Below are positions 1 through 5,150 of a stretch of DNA of 5,221 bases, piece by piece. Under the pieces are notes generated by a model. The model did not search any database and was not told the DNA's origin. It was given only the letters and a program-made list of their open reading frames with translations. Each line of letters starts with the position of its first letter. Position 1 is the first letter of the stretch. Both the position numbers and the translations under genes were made by a program. Origin of the DNA: Clostridia bacterium (GTDB taxonomy: Bacteria > Bacillota > Clostridia > Oscillospirales > Acutalibacteraceae); NCBI GenBank assembly GCA_900764115.1, contig CAAFMR010000180.1:1-5221 (forward strand), given 5' to 3'.

Positions 1-186
1 ATCACCCCGGGCAAGCCGAAAAAATGCCACGGATATCATCCCGAATTGGATGGTCGCCCTGCCTATGAAATCTGCTGCGACGAATGTAACTGGTATCTGC
101 TCTGCTTCCCCCACTGGTGGAAAGCGCTACACCCCGGATGCAGCAAACGCCAGGTCAAGCGGGAGCATCCTTTGCTGTTCAAATGA
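1..186 (+). CDS. C-terminal fragment of a Cys/Trp/His-rich protein of unknown function
   Basis: An open frame enters from the left edge in frame 1 and stops at TGA 184-186, giving the last 61 residues of a rightward gene. I do not recognise the family. The fragment has six cysteines (fragment positions 9, 25, 26, 29, 35 and 47), including a C-C-D-E-C motif, plus several His and a Phe-Pro-His-Trp-Trp segment. It ends in a basic tail with Lys and Arg. This spacing of Cys and His suggests a metal-binding (zinc) fold near the C-terminus, but that is inference. Support for coding comes from the stop codon lying directly against a strong terminator hairpin at 187-216, as expected for the end of a gene. 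A 73-codon frame at 50-271 overlaps it but runs through the terminator, so I treat that frame as false. The N-terminus and any partner genes lie outside the window. Confidence 0.7.
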   Translation: MTPGKPKKCHGYHPELDGRPAYEICCDECNWYLLCFPHWWKALHPGCSKRQVKREHPLLFK

Positions 187-216
187 AAAAACGGGCACCG
201 ATGGGTGTCCGTTTTT
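187..216. terminator. Bidirectional intrinsic terminator between convergent genes
   Basis: A 13-bp stem pairs 187-199 with 204-216 around the 4-nt loop GATG. One G-T wobble interrupts an otherwise perfect match. The outer arms are A5 on the left and T5 on the right, so the stem ends in a T-run when read in either direction. The hairpin starts right after the stop codon of the rightward Cys-rich gene and lies about 40 nt past the stop of the leftward TauE/SafE gene. It can therefore stop transcripts from both sides. Confidence 0.85.
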
Positions 217-255
217 CACTGTGGCAACGGTAACTGCCGATACCGTCGTTTTTCT

Positions 256-1032
256 TCAATTCAGCCACTGAAAGCCCATAATCACCGCCCCCAGCACCAC
301 CAGCACCACGCCTGTTGCCCGGTTGAGGGTCTTGGGCTGGGCTTTGTTCGCAAATACAGCGGCAATGCGCGCCCATAGCAGCGTAAAGACAATACACAGC
401 AGCCAAACGGGCACATCCGGCAGACCGCCGATGGCAAAATGGGAAATGGAGCCGGTCAGCGCCGTAAAGGCCATAATAAACACGCTGGTACCCACCGCCG
501 TTTTCAGCTCATAGCCCAGCACGCTGGTCAGAATCAGCAGCATCATCATACCGCCGCCGGCGCCCACAAAGCCGCAGATAAACCCGATCAGCGCGCCGCA
601 CACCAGCGACTGGATCACCCGCTTTTTCACCGAGGTCGCCGCCATCGACTCCTTGGTGGTCATCACCGGCCGCACAATAAACTTGACCCCCAGCAGGAAC
701 GTCATAAACACCGAGAAACCGCCCATAGTGGCTGAGGGCACAAGGCTCGCCGTATAGCTGCCCACCACCGTGAACGCCAGCACACTGGCAAGCATCACCA
801 GCCCGTTCCGGATGTCCAGATTTTTATTCTTATGATAGGTATAGGCGGAAACTGCGCTGGCAAGCACATCGGAGGAGAGGGCGATCCCCACCGCCATATA
901 CGGGTCCATATGCAGAAAGGTTATCAACATCGGGCTGATCACCGCCGCCGCGCTCATCCCGGCAAAGCCGGTGCCCAGACCGGCTCCCATACCGGCGAAA
1001 AAGGTTACCAAAATCGTCTTTAGCAGCTCCAT
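256..1032 (-). CDS. TauE/SafE family membrane transporter (putative sulfite/organosulfur or related anion exporter)
   Basis: This is a 258-residue, very hydrophobic protein of the TauE/SafE (DUF81) family, a polytopic inner-membrane carrier. Members move small anions such as sulfite, sulfoacetate or thiosulfate-like compounds, but the substrate cannot be read from sequence. The two-fold family repeat is visible. The first half has a Gly-rich segment at about 16-26, followed by the motif around 47-56 (VGIALSSDVL). The second half has GFVGAGGG at 154-161, followed by VGTSVFIMAF at 180-189 and an SHFAIGG loop at 197-203. Several hydrophobic stretches look like membrane helices, with a polar loop of Lys and Arg at about 126-139 between the halves. 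Length is typical of the family. The only ATG near the N-terminus is at 1032. Its Shine-Dalgarno (GGAGG, 1044-1048) lies inside the end of the MarR gene with an 11-nt spacer, and only 3 nt separate the two genes, so they are co-transcribed and probably translationally coupled. Confidence 0.9.
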   Translation of the reverse strand: MELLKTILVTFFAGMGAGLGTGFAGMSAAAVISPMLITFLHMDPYMAVGIALSSDVLASAVSAYTYHKNKNLDIRNGLVMLASVLAFTVVGSYTASLVPSATMGGFSVFMTFLLGVKFIVRPVMTTKESMAATSVKKRVIQSLVCGALIGFICGFVGAGGGMMMLLILTSVLGYELKTAVGTSVFIMAFTALTGSISHFAIGGLPDVPVWLLCIVFTLLWARIAAVFANKAQPKTLNRATGVVLVVLGAVIMGFQWLN

Positions 1033-1035
1033 CGT

Positions 1036-1470
1036 TTACAAGCCCTCCGCAAGAATCGCATCCAAATTCTTTCCAATCACGGCAATCGCTCCGAAAAAAG
1101 CACGGCGCATCTCTTCGTCCATATCCGCAAACAGCCTTTCGGCAAAGTCGTTTTGCAGCCGCTGCCCCCGTGCAATCACCGGCTGCGCCTGCTCGGTGCA
1201 GAAAAGCCCCGTCTTGCGGCGATCCCCCGGAATGGGACGCCGCTCAAGATACCCGGTCTGCACCAGCCGCTCCACATACGCCGACACCAGATTGGCTTTG
1301 ATATGGCGCAGCTCGACGATCTCGCTGGCGGTCCTGCAATCCGGGTTATTGCCCAAAAACAGCAGAATGTCAAACGCGGTTTGGGGCAGCTCCAGCTCCC
1401 GGCAGAGCGGCTTGCACACCGCCCCATACGCCAGTGCAATTTTACGGGTCAGTTCAATGCTTGGCTTCAT
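1036..1470 (-). CDS. MarR family winged-helix transcriptional regulator
   Basis: This 144-residue protein has the length and fold pattern of MarR repressors, which bind DNA as dimers and usually release it on binding a small molecule or on thiol oxidation. An N-terminal helix (1-25) is followed by the winged helix-turn-helix at about 30-95: TASEIVELRHI at 48-57, a recognition helix around 59-72, then the wing with the MarR signature Asp-Arg-Arg at 83-85. A C-terminal dimerisation helix region follows (about 100-144). The open frame extends up to 1584, but the consensus promoter at 1516-1544 puts the transcript start near 1509, so upstream starts would not be on the mRNA. The ATG at 1470 has a GGAG site 5 nt away, which fixes the start. 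It lies 3 nt before the TauE/SafE exporter gene and likely controls that gene and itself. Four cysteines (19, 23, 45, 91) are notable for such a small regulator. Confidence 0.9.
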   Translation of the reverse strand: MKPSIELTRKIALAYGAVCKPLCRELELPQTAFDILLFLGNNPDCRTASEIVELRHIKANLVSAYVERLVQTGYLERRPIPGDRRKTGLFCTEQAQPVIARGQRLQNDFAERLFADMDEEMRRAFFGAIAVIGKNLDAILAEGL

Positions 1471-1474
1471 AGCG

Positions 1475-1479
1475 TCTCC
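1475..1479 (-). promoter_or_regulatory. Ribosome-binding site deciding the marR-type gene start
   Basis: Read leftward this is GGAGA, with 4 nt (5 nt from GGAG) before the ATG at 1470. The two upstream in-frame ATGs (1584 and 1506) lack a comparable site. The first lies upstream of the promoter and the second only about 3 nt from the predicted transcript start. This supports the 144-residue form. Confidence 0.6.
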
Positions 1480-1482
1480 AAT

Positions 1483-1506
1483 CAGTTCATAAATCGAACA
1501 GTTCAT
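1483..1506. repeat. Direct repeat CAGTTCAT x2 in the MarR leader, candidate operator
   Basis: CAGTTCAT occurs at 1483-1490 and again at 1499-1506, 16 nt apart. The second copy forms part of the imperfect 9-bp palindrome GAACAGTTC (1496-1504). A third copy, CAGTTCA, lies at 1450-1456 inside the coding region. The two full copies sit just downstream of the predicted transcript start (about +4 to +27), where a bound repressor would block initiation or clearance. A role as operator half-sites is inference, since MarR sites are more often inverted repeats. Confidence 0.4.
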
Positions 1507-1515
1507 TTTTGAAGT

Positions 1516-1544
1516 ATTATAGCATCGTTTTATGTCCGTGTCAA
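1516..1544 (-). promoter_or_regulatory. Perfect consensus sigma-70/sigma-A promoter for the MarR-TauE operon
   Basis: On the minus strand the -35 box TTGACA (1539-1544) and the -10 box TATAAT (1516-1521) both match consensus exactly, with the ideal 17-nt spacer (1522-1538). The transcript should start near 1509, giving a leader of about 38 nt before the ATG at 1470. A promoter this strong in front of a MarR gene suggests it is held down by the repressor. Repeats suitable for an operator lie at +4 to +27 (separate entry). Confidence 0.88.
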
Positions 1545-1571
1545 CCGTAAAATTACCCCAGACACAGAGAA

Positions 1572-1608
1572 AGCACCGTTCCATCGGTTTCCCCGGCGGA
1601 ACGGTGCT
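1572..1608 (-). terminator. Hairpin terminator after cdd (weak T-tract)
   Basis: A perfect 11-bp stem pairs 1572-1582 with 1598-1608 around a 15-nt loop that can form a further 3-bp CGG/CCG stem. It lies 12 nt beyond the cdd stop codon for leftward transcription. The downstream tract in that direction is TTCTCTGT rather than a pure T-run, so termination may be partial. Read rightward there is no T-run at all, so it works, if at all, for the deo-cdd operon. Confidence 0.65.
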
Positions 1609-1620
1609 GAAAAAGCTATC

Positions 1621-2040
1621 CTATTGCTCACCCCGGAGGTAGCCGGCGCCAAAGGCAAACGGCAGCAATTCCCCCAGCGTATGCCGCTCATACGTATCGG
1701 CGCCGGTCACCAGCAGCACGGGAAATTCCGGCGGACAAAACTCCGCCAGCATCTGCCGGCAGGCGCCGCAGGGCGGATAGCCGCCCTGAACAGCACCCTC
1801 CCTGCCGCCCGCCACCGCCAGCATGGAAAAGCGCCGCTCCCCCTCGCTGACCGCCTTGAGGATGGCGGTACGTTCGGCACAAACCGTAGAGCCGTAAGCG
1901 GCATTTTCCACATTACAGCCGGTGAACACCCGCTCGTTCTCCGTCAGCAGCGCTGCCCCCACCCAATAGTGAGAATAGGGCGCATACGCCTGCTGCGCCG
2001 CCTCAATTGCGCAGCGGCATAAGGTCAACGCATCCATCAT
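1621..2040 (-). CDS. cdd: Cytidine deaminase
   Basis: Cdd hydrolytically deaminates cytidine and deoxycytidine to uridine and deoxyuridine in the cytoplasm, part of pyrimidine salvage. The 139-residue product matches the small, tetrameric, zinc-dependent class (B. subtilis type, about 136 residues). Zinc ligands are Cys54 in the C-A-E motif and Cys91 and Cys94 in PCGACRQ. Glu56 is the catalytic proton shuttle, and Asn43 and Glu45 in NVENAAYGS correspond to ribose-binding residues. The frame is open upstream to 2304, but that extension lies wholly over deoB in another frame. The start is one of two adjacent ATGs. ATG 2040 overlaps the deoB stop as ATGA and is 5 nt from the AAAGGAG site (2046-2052). 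ATG 2037 is 8 nt away, closer to the spacing used by its neighbours, so a 138-residue form is possible. It is the last gene of the deo operon, followed by the 1572-1608 hairpin. Confidence 0.95.
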   Translation of the reverse strand: MMDALTLCRCAIEAAQQAYAPYSHYWVGAALLTENERVFTGCNVENAAYGSTVCAERTAILKAVSEGERRFSMLAVAGGREGAVQGGYPPCGACRQMLAEFCPPEFPVLLVTGADTYERHTLGELLPFAFGAGYLRGEQ

Positions 2041-3212
2041 ACCGGCTCCTTTCGCACTGTTTGCCATAAGCTGGTGCCATCGCCCCGAAAATCCACGCCC
2101 AGATACTCCGCCGCCGTCGCCCCGATGTCCGCAAAGGTGGGACGCGTCCCCAAATTCACCGGGCGCACCGGTGCGCCATACATCAGAAACGGCGTATACT
2201 CCCGGCTGTGGTCGGTGCTGGCATCTCCGGGGTCGCAGCCGTGGTCGGCGGTAATCATCAGCACATCCTCCGGCTGCATCCCCGCCAAAAACGTGGGCAG
2301 CCACCGGTCAAAGACGCCAAATGCCCGTCCGTAGCCCTCTATATCCTGCCGATGTCCGTAGAGCATATCGAAATCCACCAGATTGATAAAGCACAAGCCG
2401 GCGAAAGGCTCCTGCAGCGCCCGCAGCGCCGCTGCCATCCCCTCCTCGTTATTCCGGGTACGCTCGGTGCGGGTCATCCCTCGTCCGGCAAAAATATCGC
2501 CGATCTTCCCCACACCCCAGACGGTCTGTCCGGCAGCCTTGAGCGCGTCCGGCAGCGTTTCACGGGGCGGCTCCAGCGAAAAATCGTGCCGGTTGGCGGT
2601 GCGGGTGAAGCCGGTCTCCGGCGTCCCCACAAAGGGACGGGCGATGACCCGCCCCACCGCATAAGACCCGGTGAGTATTTCCCGCGCCATCCGGCAATAA
2701 GCATACAGCTGCTCCGGCGGCACCAGTTCCTCGTGAGCAGCGATCTGAAACACGCTGTCTGCCGAAGTATACACAATCAGATCCCCGGTTTCCAGGTGCT
2801 GCTTACCGTAATCCCGAATCACATCGGTGCCGGAATAGGGACGGTTGCACAGCACGCCCCGTCCGGTGGCGGCACAGAACGGCTCCAGCACCGCCGGCGG
2901 GAACCCATGGGGAAACGTGGGCAGCGGGCGCTCCGACACCACCCCGGCAATCTCCCAGTGACCGATAGTGGTATCCTTGCCCGCCGAGCGTTCGGTCATA
3001 CGGGCATATGCCGCCAGCGGCTGGGCAGCCGGCGGGCAAAAATCCTGCCCGTCAATATTGAACAGCCCCAGCTTTCCCATCGTTTCTGCCCGAAAATCCC
3101 GGGCAGCGGCGATCCGCCGCAAGGTATGGCAATCGTGATCTCCAAAAGCGGCGGCATCCGGCGCCTCCCCGATGCCGCAGGAATCCAACACGATAAGAAA
3201 CACCCGTTTCAT
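2037..3212 (-). CDS. deoB: Phosphopentomutase
   Basis: DeoB interconverts (deoxy)ribose-1-phosphate and (deoxy)ribose-5-phosphate, linking nucleoside phosphorolysis to DeoC and central metabolism. The 391-residue length is normal for this alkaline-phosphatase-superfamily enzyme, which uses two manganese ions. Metal ligands by comparison with the B. cereus enzyme are Asp10 (VLDSCGIGE), Asp282 and His287 (DFDMLYGHR), Asp323 and His324 (TADHG) and His335 (TDHSRE). The phosphorylated catalytic threonine is Thr81 in KDTTIGHWE. The SADSVFQIAAHE stretch at 150-161 is intact and contains Asp152. The cap domain lies between about 95 and 215. Residue 12 is Cys where many relatives have Val or Phe, probably neutral. 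The ATG at 3212 has a GGAGG site (3220-3224) with a 7-nt spacer and overlaps the deoD stop by 4 nt (ATGA). Its own stop overlaps the cdd start, so all three genes are coupled. Confidence 0.97.
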   Translation of the reverse strand: MKRVFLIVLDSCGIGEAPDAAAFGDHDCHTLRRIAAARDFRAETMGKLGLFNIDGQDFCPPAAQPLAAYARMTERSAGKDTTIGHWEIAGVVSERPLPTFPHGFPPAVLEPFCAATGRGVLCNRPYSGTDVIRDYGKQHLETGDLIVYTSADSVFQIAAHEELVPPEQLYAYCRMAREILTGSYAVGRVIARPFVGTPETGFTRTANRHDFSLEPPRETLPDALKAAGQTVWGVGKIGDIFAGRGMTRTERTRNNEEGMAAALRALQEPFAGLCFINLVDFDMLYGHRQDIEGYGRAFGVFDRWLPTFLAGMQPEDVLMITADHGCDPGDASTDHSREYTPFLMYGAPVRPVNLGTRPTFADIGATAAEYLGVDFRGDGTSLWQTVRKEPV

Positions 3213-3964
3213 TTATCTGCCTCCGTTTCTAGCGATAGGGCGGTTTCCAGCGCCAGCTGCATCATCGCCGTGAACGAGGTCTGCCGTTCAGCAGCGGTGG
3301 TGCTTTCCCCGGTGACGATATGGTCGGACACCGTGCAGATTGCCAGCGCCTGCCGCCCCAGCCGCGCGGCGGTCATATACAGCGCCGCCGCCTCCATCTC
3401 CACCGCCAGCACCCCCATCTTGCCCCACAGAGCGGTGCTGCGCTGCGCCGGAGGTAAATCGTCCTCATCGTTATAGAACCGGTCAGAGGACAGCAGATTG
3501 CCCACATGATACGGCAGCCCTTGCCGCGCGGCAATAACGGCGCAGCGCTGCAGCACCGGATAGGCAGCGATGGGCGCAAAGGTTCCCGGCAGCCGGAACT
3601 GCCCCGCAAACGCCGAATCCGTACACGCCGCCTGCCCCAGCACAATATCCCGCAGATGTACCGCCGGAGTCAGCGCCCCGGCAGAGCCCACCCGCAAAAT
3701 CGTCTGCACGTCATAGACCTCGTACAGCTCCCGGGCATAAATACCGATGGAGGGCATCCCCATACCGCTTGCCATCACGCTCACCGGCGTGCCCCGGTAG
3801 GTTCCGGTATAGCCCTGCACCCCGCGGACATTATTCACCAGCCGGGGGTTATCCAGATAGGTCTCGGCAATAAACTGCGCCCGCAGCGGATCTCCCGGCA
3901 TCAGCACAGTTTTGGCAAAATCACCGGGGCTTGCCGCAATATGCGGCGTGGGATAAGCAATCAT
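3209..3964 (-). CDS. deoD: Purine nucleoside phosphorylase, DeoD type
   Basis: DeoD cleaves purine ribo- and deoxyribonucleosides with phosphate to the free base and (deoxy)ribose-1-phosphate. The 251-residue product belongs to the hexameric PNP/UDP family, not the trimeric PunA type. Visible motifs are MPGDPLRA at 22-29 (Gly24 and Arg28 bind phosphate), Arg47 in NNVRG, GMGMPSIGIY at 67-76, RVGSAG at 91-96 (Arg91, Ser94), VEMEAAALY at 188-196 (Met190 and Glu191 contact ribose) and SDHI at 213-216 with Asp214 as the proton donor to the base. The frame is open to an earlier ATG at 3985, but that start lies inside the end of deoC and has no ribosome-binding site. The ATG at 3964 has a full AAGGAGG 8 nt upstream. 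It sits 13 nt after deoC and overlaps deoB by 4 nt. Confidence 0.96.
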   Translation of the reverse strand: MIAYPTPHIAASPGDFAKTVLMPGDPLRAQFIAETYLDNPRLVNNVRGVQGYTGTYRGTPVSVMASGMGMPSIGIYARELYEVYDVQTILRVGSAGALTPAVHLRDIVLGQAACTDSAFAGQFRLPGTFAPIAAYPVLQRCAVIAARQGLPYHVGNLLSSDRFYNDEDDLPPAQRSTALWGKMGVLAVEMEAAALYMTAARLGRQALAICTVSDHIVTGESTTAAERQTSFTAMMQLALETALSLETEADK

Positions 3965-3972
3965 CGACCGTT

Positions 3973-3979
3973 CCTCCTT
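3973..3979 (-). promoter_or_regulatory. Ribosome-binding site of deoD
   Basis: AAGGAGG (minus strand) overlaps the TAA stop of deoC and stands 8 nt before the ATG at 3964. This near-perfect site chooses the 251-residue DeoD start over the in-frame ATG at 3985, seven codons earlier. It also suggests that ribosomes ending deoC can restart on deoD. Confidence 0.85.
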
Positions 3980-4640
3980 ATGCATTGCATTCTTCTGCCT
4001 GCGCCAACCGCACCAGTCGGCTGGTGCCTAACCGATCGGCGCCCAGCGCCAGGAAATCCGCGGCATCCTGCCAGGAGGCGATGCCCCCCGCCGCCTTGAT
4101 GCGCACCGACGGCTCCACATACCGCCGGAACAACGCCACATCCTCACGGGTAGCGCCGCCGGTGGAAAAGCCGGTGGAGGTCTTAATATAATCGGCTCCG
4201 GCGCGGGACACGATACCACAGGCACGTTTTTTCTCCTCCTCGGAGAGCAGGCAGGTCTCCACGATCACTTTCAATATATGCGACCCGCACACCTCCTTGA
4301 CCCGGCGTATCTCCTCCTCCACGGCGGCATCCTGTCCCATCTTCAGCCCGCCGATATGCAGCACCATATCCACCTCGTCGGCGCCGTCTGCTATCGCCCG
4401 CGCTGCCTCGTCACATTTGATCTCCGGCACACTATAGCCGGTGGGAAAGCCGATAACGGTGCATAGCGGCAGCCGCCCCTGCAGGTATGCCGCCGCCGGC
4501 TGCACATACACCGCCGGAATGCACACCGACGCCGTATGATACCGCATTCCCTCATCGCACAGCTGGCGAATCTGCTCCCATGTGGCTGCCGGCGACAGCA
4601 GCGTGTGATCCACCCGGGCTAATATCGCCTGTTTATCCAT
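3978..4640 (-). CDS. deoC: Deoxyribose-phosphate aldolase
   Basis: DeoC splits 2-deoxyribose-5-phosphate into acetaldehyde and glyceraldehyde-3-phosphate, the last step of deoxynucleoside breakdown. The 220-residue class I aldolase (TIM barrel) has all key residues. The Schiff-base lysine is Lys153 in DYIKTSTGF. The second lysine is Lys182 in IKAAGG. Asp91 in DEVDMV matches the proton-relay aspartate of E. coli DeoC. GTSRLV at 205-210 is the phosphate-binding end. The DHT motif at 11-13 is typical of the N-terminus. The length matches the short Firmicute form (about 215-225). The open frame starts three codons earlier at a TTG (4649), but that codon abuts the AAAGGAG site with no spacer. The ATG at 4640 has a 9-nt spacer and is the real start. 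It is the first gene of the operon, about 20 nt from the predicted transcript start. Confidence 0.97.
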   Translation of the reverse strand: MDKQAILARVDHTLLSPAATWEQIRQLCDEGMRYHTASVCIPAVYVQPAAAYLQGRLPLCTVIGFPTGYSVPEIKCDEAARAIADGADEVDMVLHIGGLKMGQDAAVEEEIRRVKEVCGSHILKVIVETCLLSEEEKKRACGIVSRAGADYIKTSTGFSTGGATREDVALFRRYVEPSVRIKAAGGIASWQDAADFLALGADRLGTSRLVRLAQAEECNA

Positions 4641-4649
4641 GGCGTTCAA

Positions 4650-4656
4650 CTCCTTT
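4650..4656 (-). promoter_or_regulatory. Ribosome-binding site of deoC
   Basis: AAAGGAG on the minus strand ends 9 nt before the ATG at 4640 and directly touches the TTG at 4649. The spacing rules out TTG and fixes the 220-residue DeoC. Confidence 0.8.
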
Positions 4657-4666
4657 CCGCCATATC

Positions 4667-4695
4667 AGTATACCCCATTCCGCCACAAAAGTAAA
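4667..4695 (-). promoter_or_regulatory. Promoter of the deoC-deoD-deoB-cdd operon
   Basis: On the minus strand TTTACT (4690-4695, four of six matches to TTGACA) and TATACT (4667-4672, five of six to TATAAT) are separated by exactly 17 nt. The transcript would begin near 4660, about 20 nt before deoC. The weaker -35 box suggests moderate or activated expression. No catabolite-responsive element or DeoR site that I recognise is present. A 10-nt-spaced GATAC repeat lies just upstream (4703-4717). Confidence 0.72.
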
Positions 4696-4874
4696 GGTGA
4701 AAGATACTGCCGGATACGACACTCCGTAGAGACGGTTCATCCCAGCGCGGCGCAGCCGACATACGCGGGGAACAGACCCGCACCGCGGGGGCGCCGGCAA
4801 AATTCCGGACTGCCGCAAAAGTGCCATCCGATGCTGGGTCAGACCCGCTTCTGTCTATGCTTTTCCCGGTCTTC
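4696..4874. other. GC-rich divergent intergenic region without a recognised gene
   Basis: Between the deo operon promoter (leftward) and the tRNA promoter (rightward) I find no convincing gene. The open frames here lack ribosome-binding sites and resemble no known family. The stretch holds short elements only: GATAC twice at 4703-4707 and 4713-4717; the inverted repeat CCGT-4-ACGG at 4724-4735; a 5-bp hairpin GCGGG/CCCGC at 4765-4781; and GGGT/ACCC around 4836-4846. CAGACCCGC occurs twice (4773-4781 and 4840-4848). None has a T-run, so these are not terminators. Confidence 0.5.
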
Positions 4875-4901
4875 CGAAATTTTCAAAAGTGCGAAAAATT
4901 G
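4875..4901 (+). promoter_or_regulatory. A/T-tract UP-element-like segment upstream of the tRNA promoter
   Basis: AAATTTT and GAAAAATT tracts about one to two helical turns upstream of the TTGACA box stand out in an otherwise GC-rich region. Such phased A/T tracts commonly bind the alpha subunit of RNA polymerase and boost stable-RNA promoters. The role is inferred from position and composition. Confidence 0.5.
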
Positions 4902-4903
4902 TC

Positions 4904-4932
4904 TTGACATTCCGCAGACCCTGTGGTATGAT
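4904..4932 (+). promoter_or_regulatory. Strong promoter of the tRNA operon
   Basis: TTGACA (4904-4909, perfect) and TATGAT (4927-4932, five of six) are separated by an optimal 17-nt spacer. Transcription should start near 4939, about 20 nt before the mature tRNA-Gly. A perfect 10-bp palindrome, ACAGCGCTGT (4935-4944), covers the predicted start site. The GC-rich stretch after the -10 box resembles the discriminators of stringently controlled stable-RNA promoters. Confidence 0.88.
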
Positions 4933-4959
4933 AGACAGCGCTGTGAGAACAGCCCATCT

Positions 4960-5033
4960 GCGGGTGTAGTTCAGTGGTAGAACCCCAGCCTTCCAAGCTG
5001 GTCGTGTGGGTTCGATTCCCATCACCCGCTCCA
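4960..5033 (+). tRNA. tRNA-Gly (anticodon TCC)
   Basis: This is a 74-nt tRNA with encoded CCA. The 7-bp acceptor stem pairs GCGGGTG (4960-4966) with CACCCGC (5023-5029). The discriminator is T5030, as usual for tRNA-Gly, followed by CCA at 5031-5033. The D stem is GTTC/GAAC. The anticodon stem CCAGC/GCTGG (4985-4989, 4997-5001) holds the anticodon TCC at 4992-4994, which reads GGA and GGG and, by wobble, other Gly codons. The T arm contains the invariant GTTCGA. It is the first gene of the tRNA operon. Confidence 0.97.
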
Positions 5034-5061
5034 TTTGATTACGACCCTGAGGGATCAATAG

Positions 5062-5138
<77 letters not shown>

Positions 5139-5150
5139 AACCGTTGATAT

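Noticed and set aside
50..271. 73-codon plus-strand frame near the left edge
   Set aside because: It runs through the terminator hairpin at 187-216 and into the end of the TauE gene; frame 1 with its stop at 184-186 is the better reading.
971..1492. 173-codon plus-strand frame opposite the MarR gene
   Set aside because: Antisense shadow of a clear MarR-family gene, without ribosome-binding site or recognisable domain.
1471..1584. 38-residue N-terminal extension of the MarR protein
   Set aside because: It contains the consensus promoter and the start region of the mRNA, and it is not part of the usual MarR fold.
2041..2304. N-terminal extension of the cdd frame up to 2304
   Set aside because: It overlaps the 3' part of deoB in another frame and adds low-complexity Gly/Arg sequence absent from cytidine deaminases. 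A good ribosome-binding site sits at 2046-2052 for the inner start.
2037..3212. Cys at position 12 of DeoB in place of the common Val or Phe as a sign of altered activity
   Set aside because: The metal ligands and catalytic Thr are all present and this position varies between species, so I see no reason to expect changed function.
2208..3476. 422-codon plus-strand open frame
   Set aside because: It lies entirely opposite deoB and deoD, whose active-site motifs are intact. It has no ribosome-binding site or family resemblance and is a by-product of GC-rich codon bias.
4633..4827. 64-codon minus-strand frame upstream of deoC
   Set aside because: It spans the deo promoter and ribosome-binding site, starts without its own site, and resembles no family.
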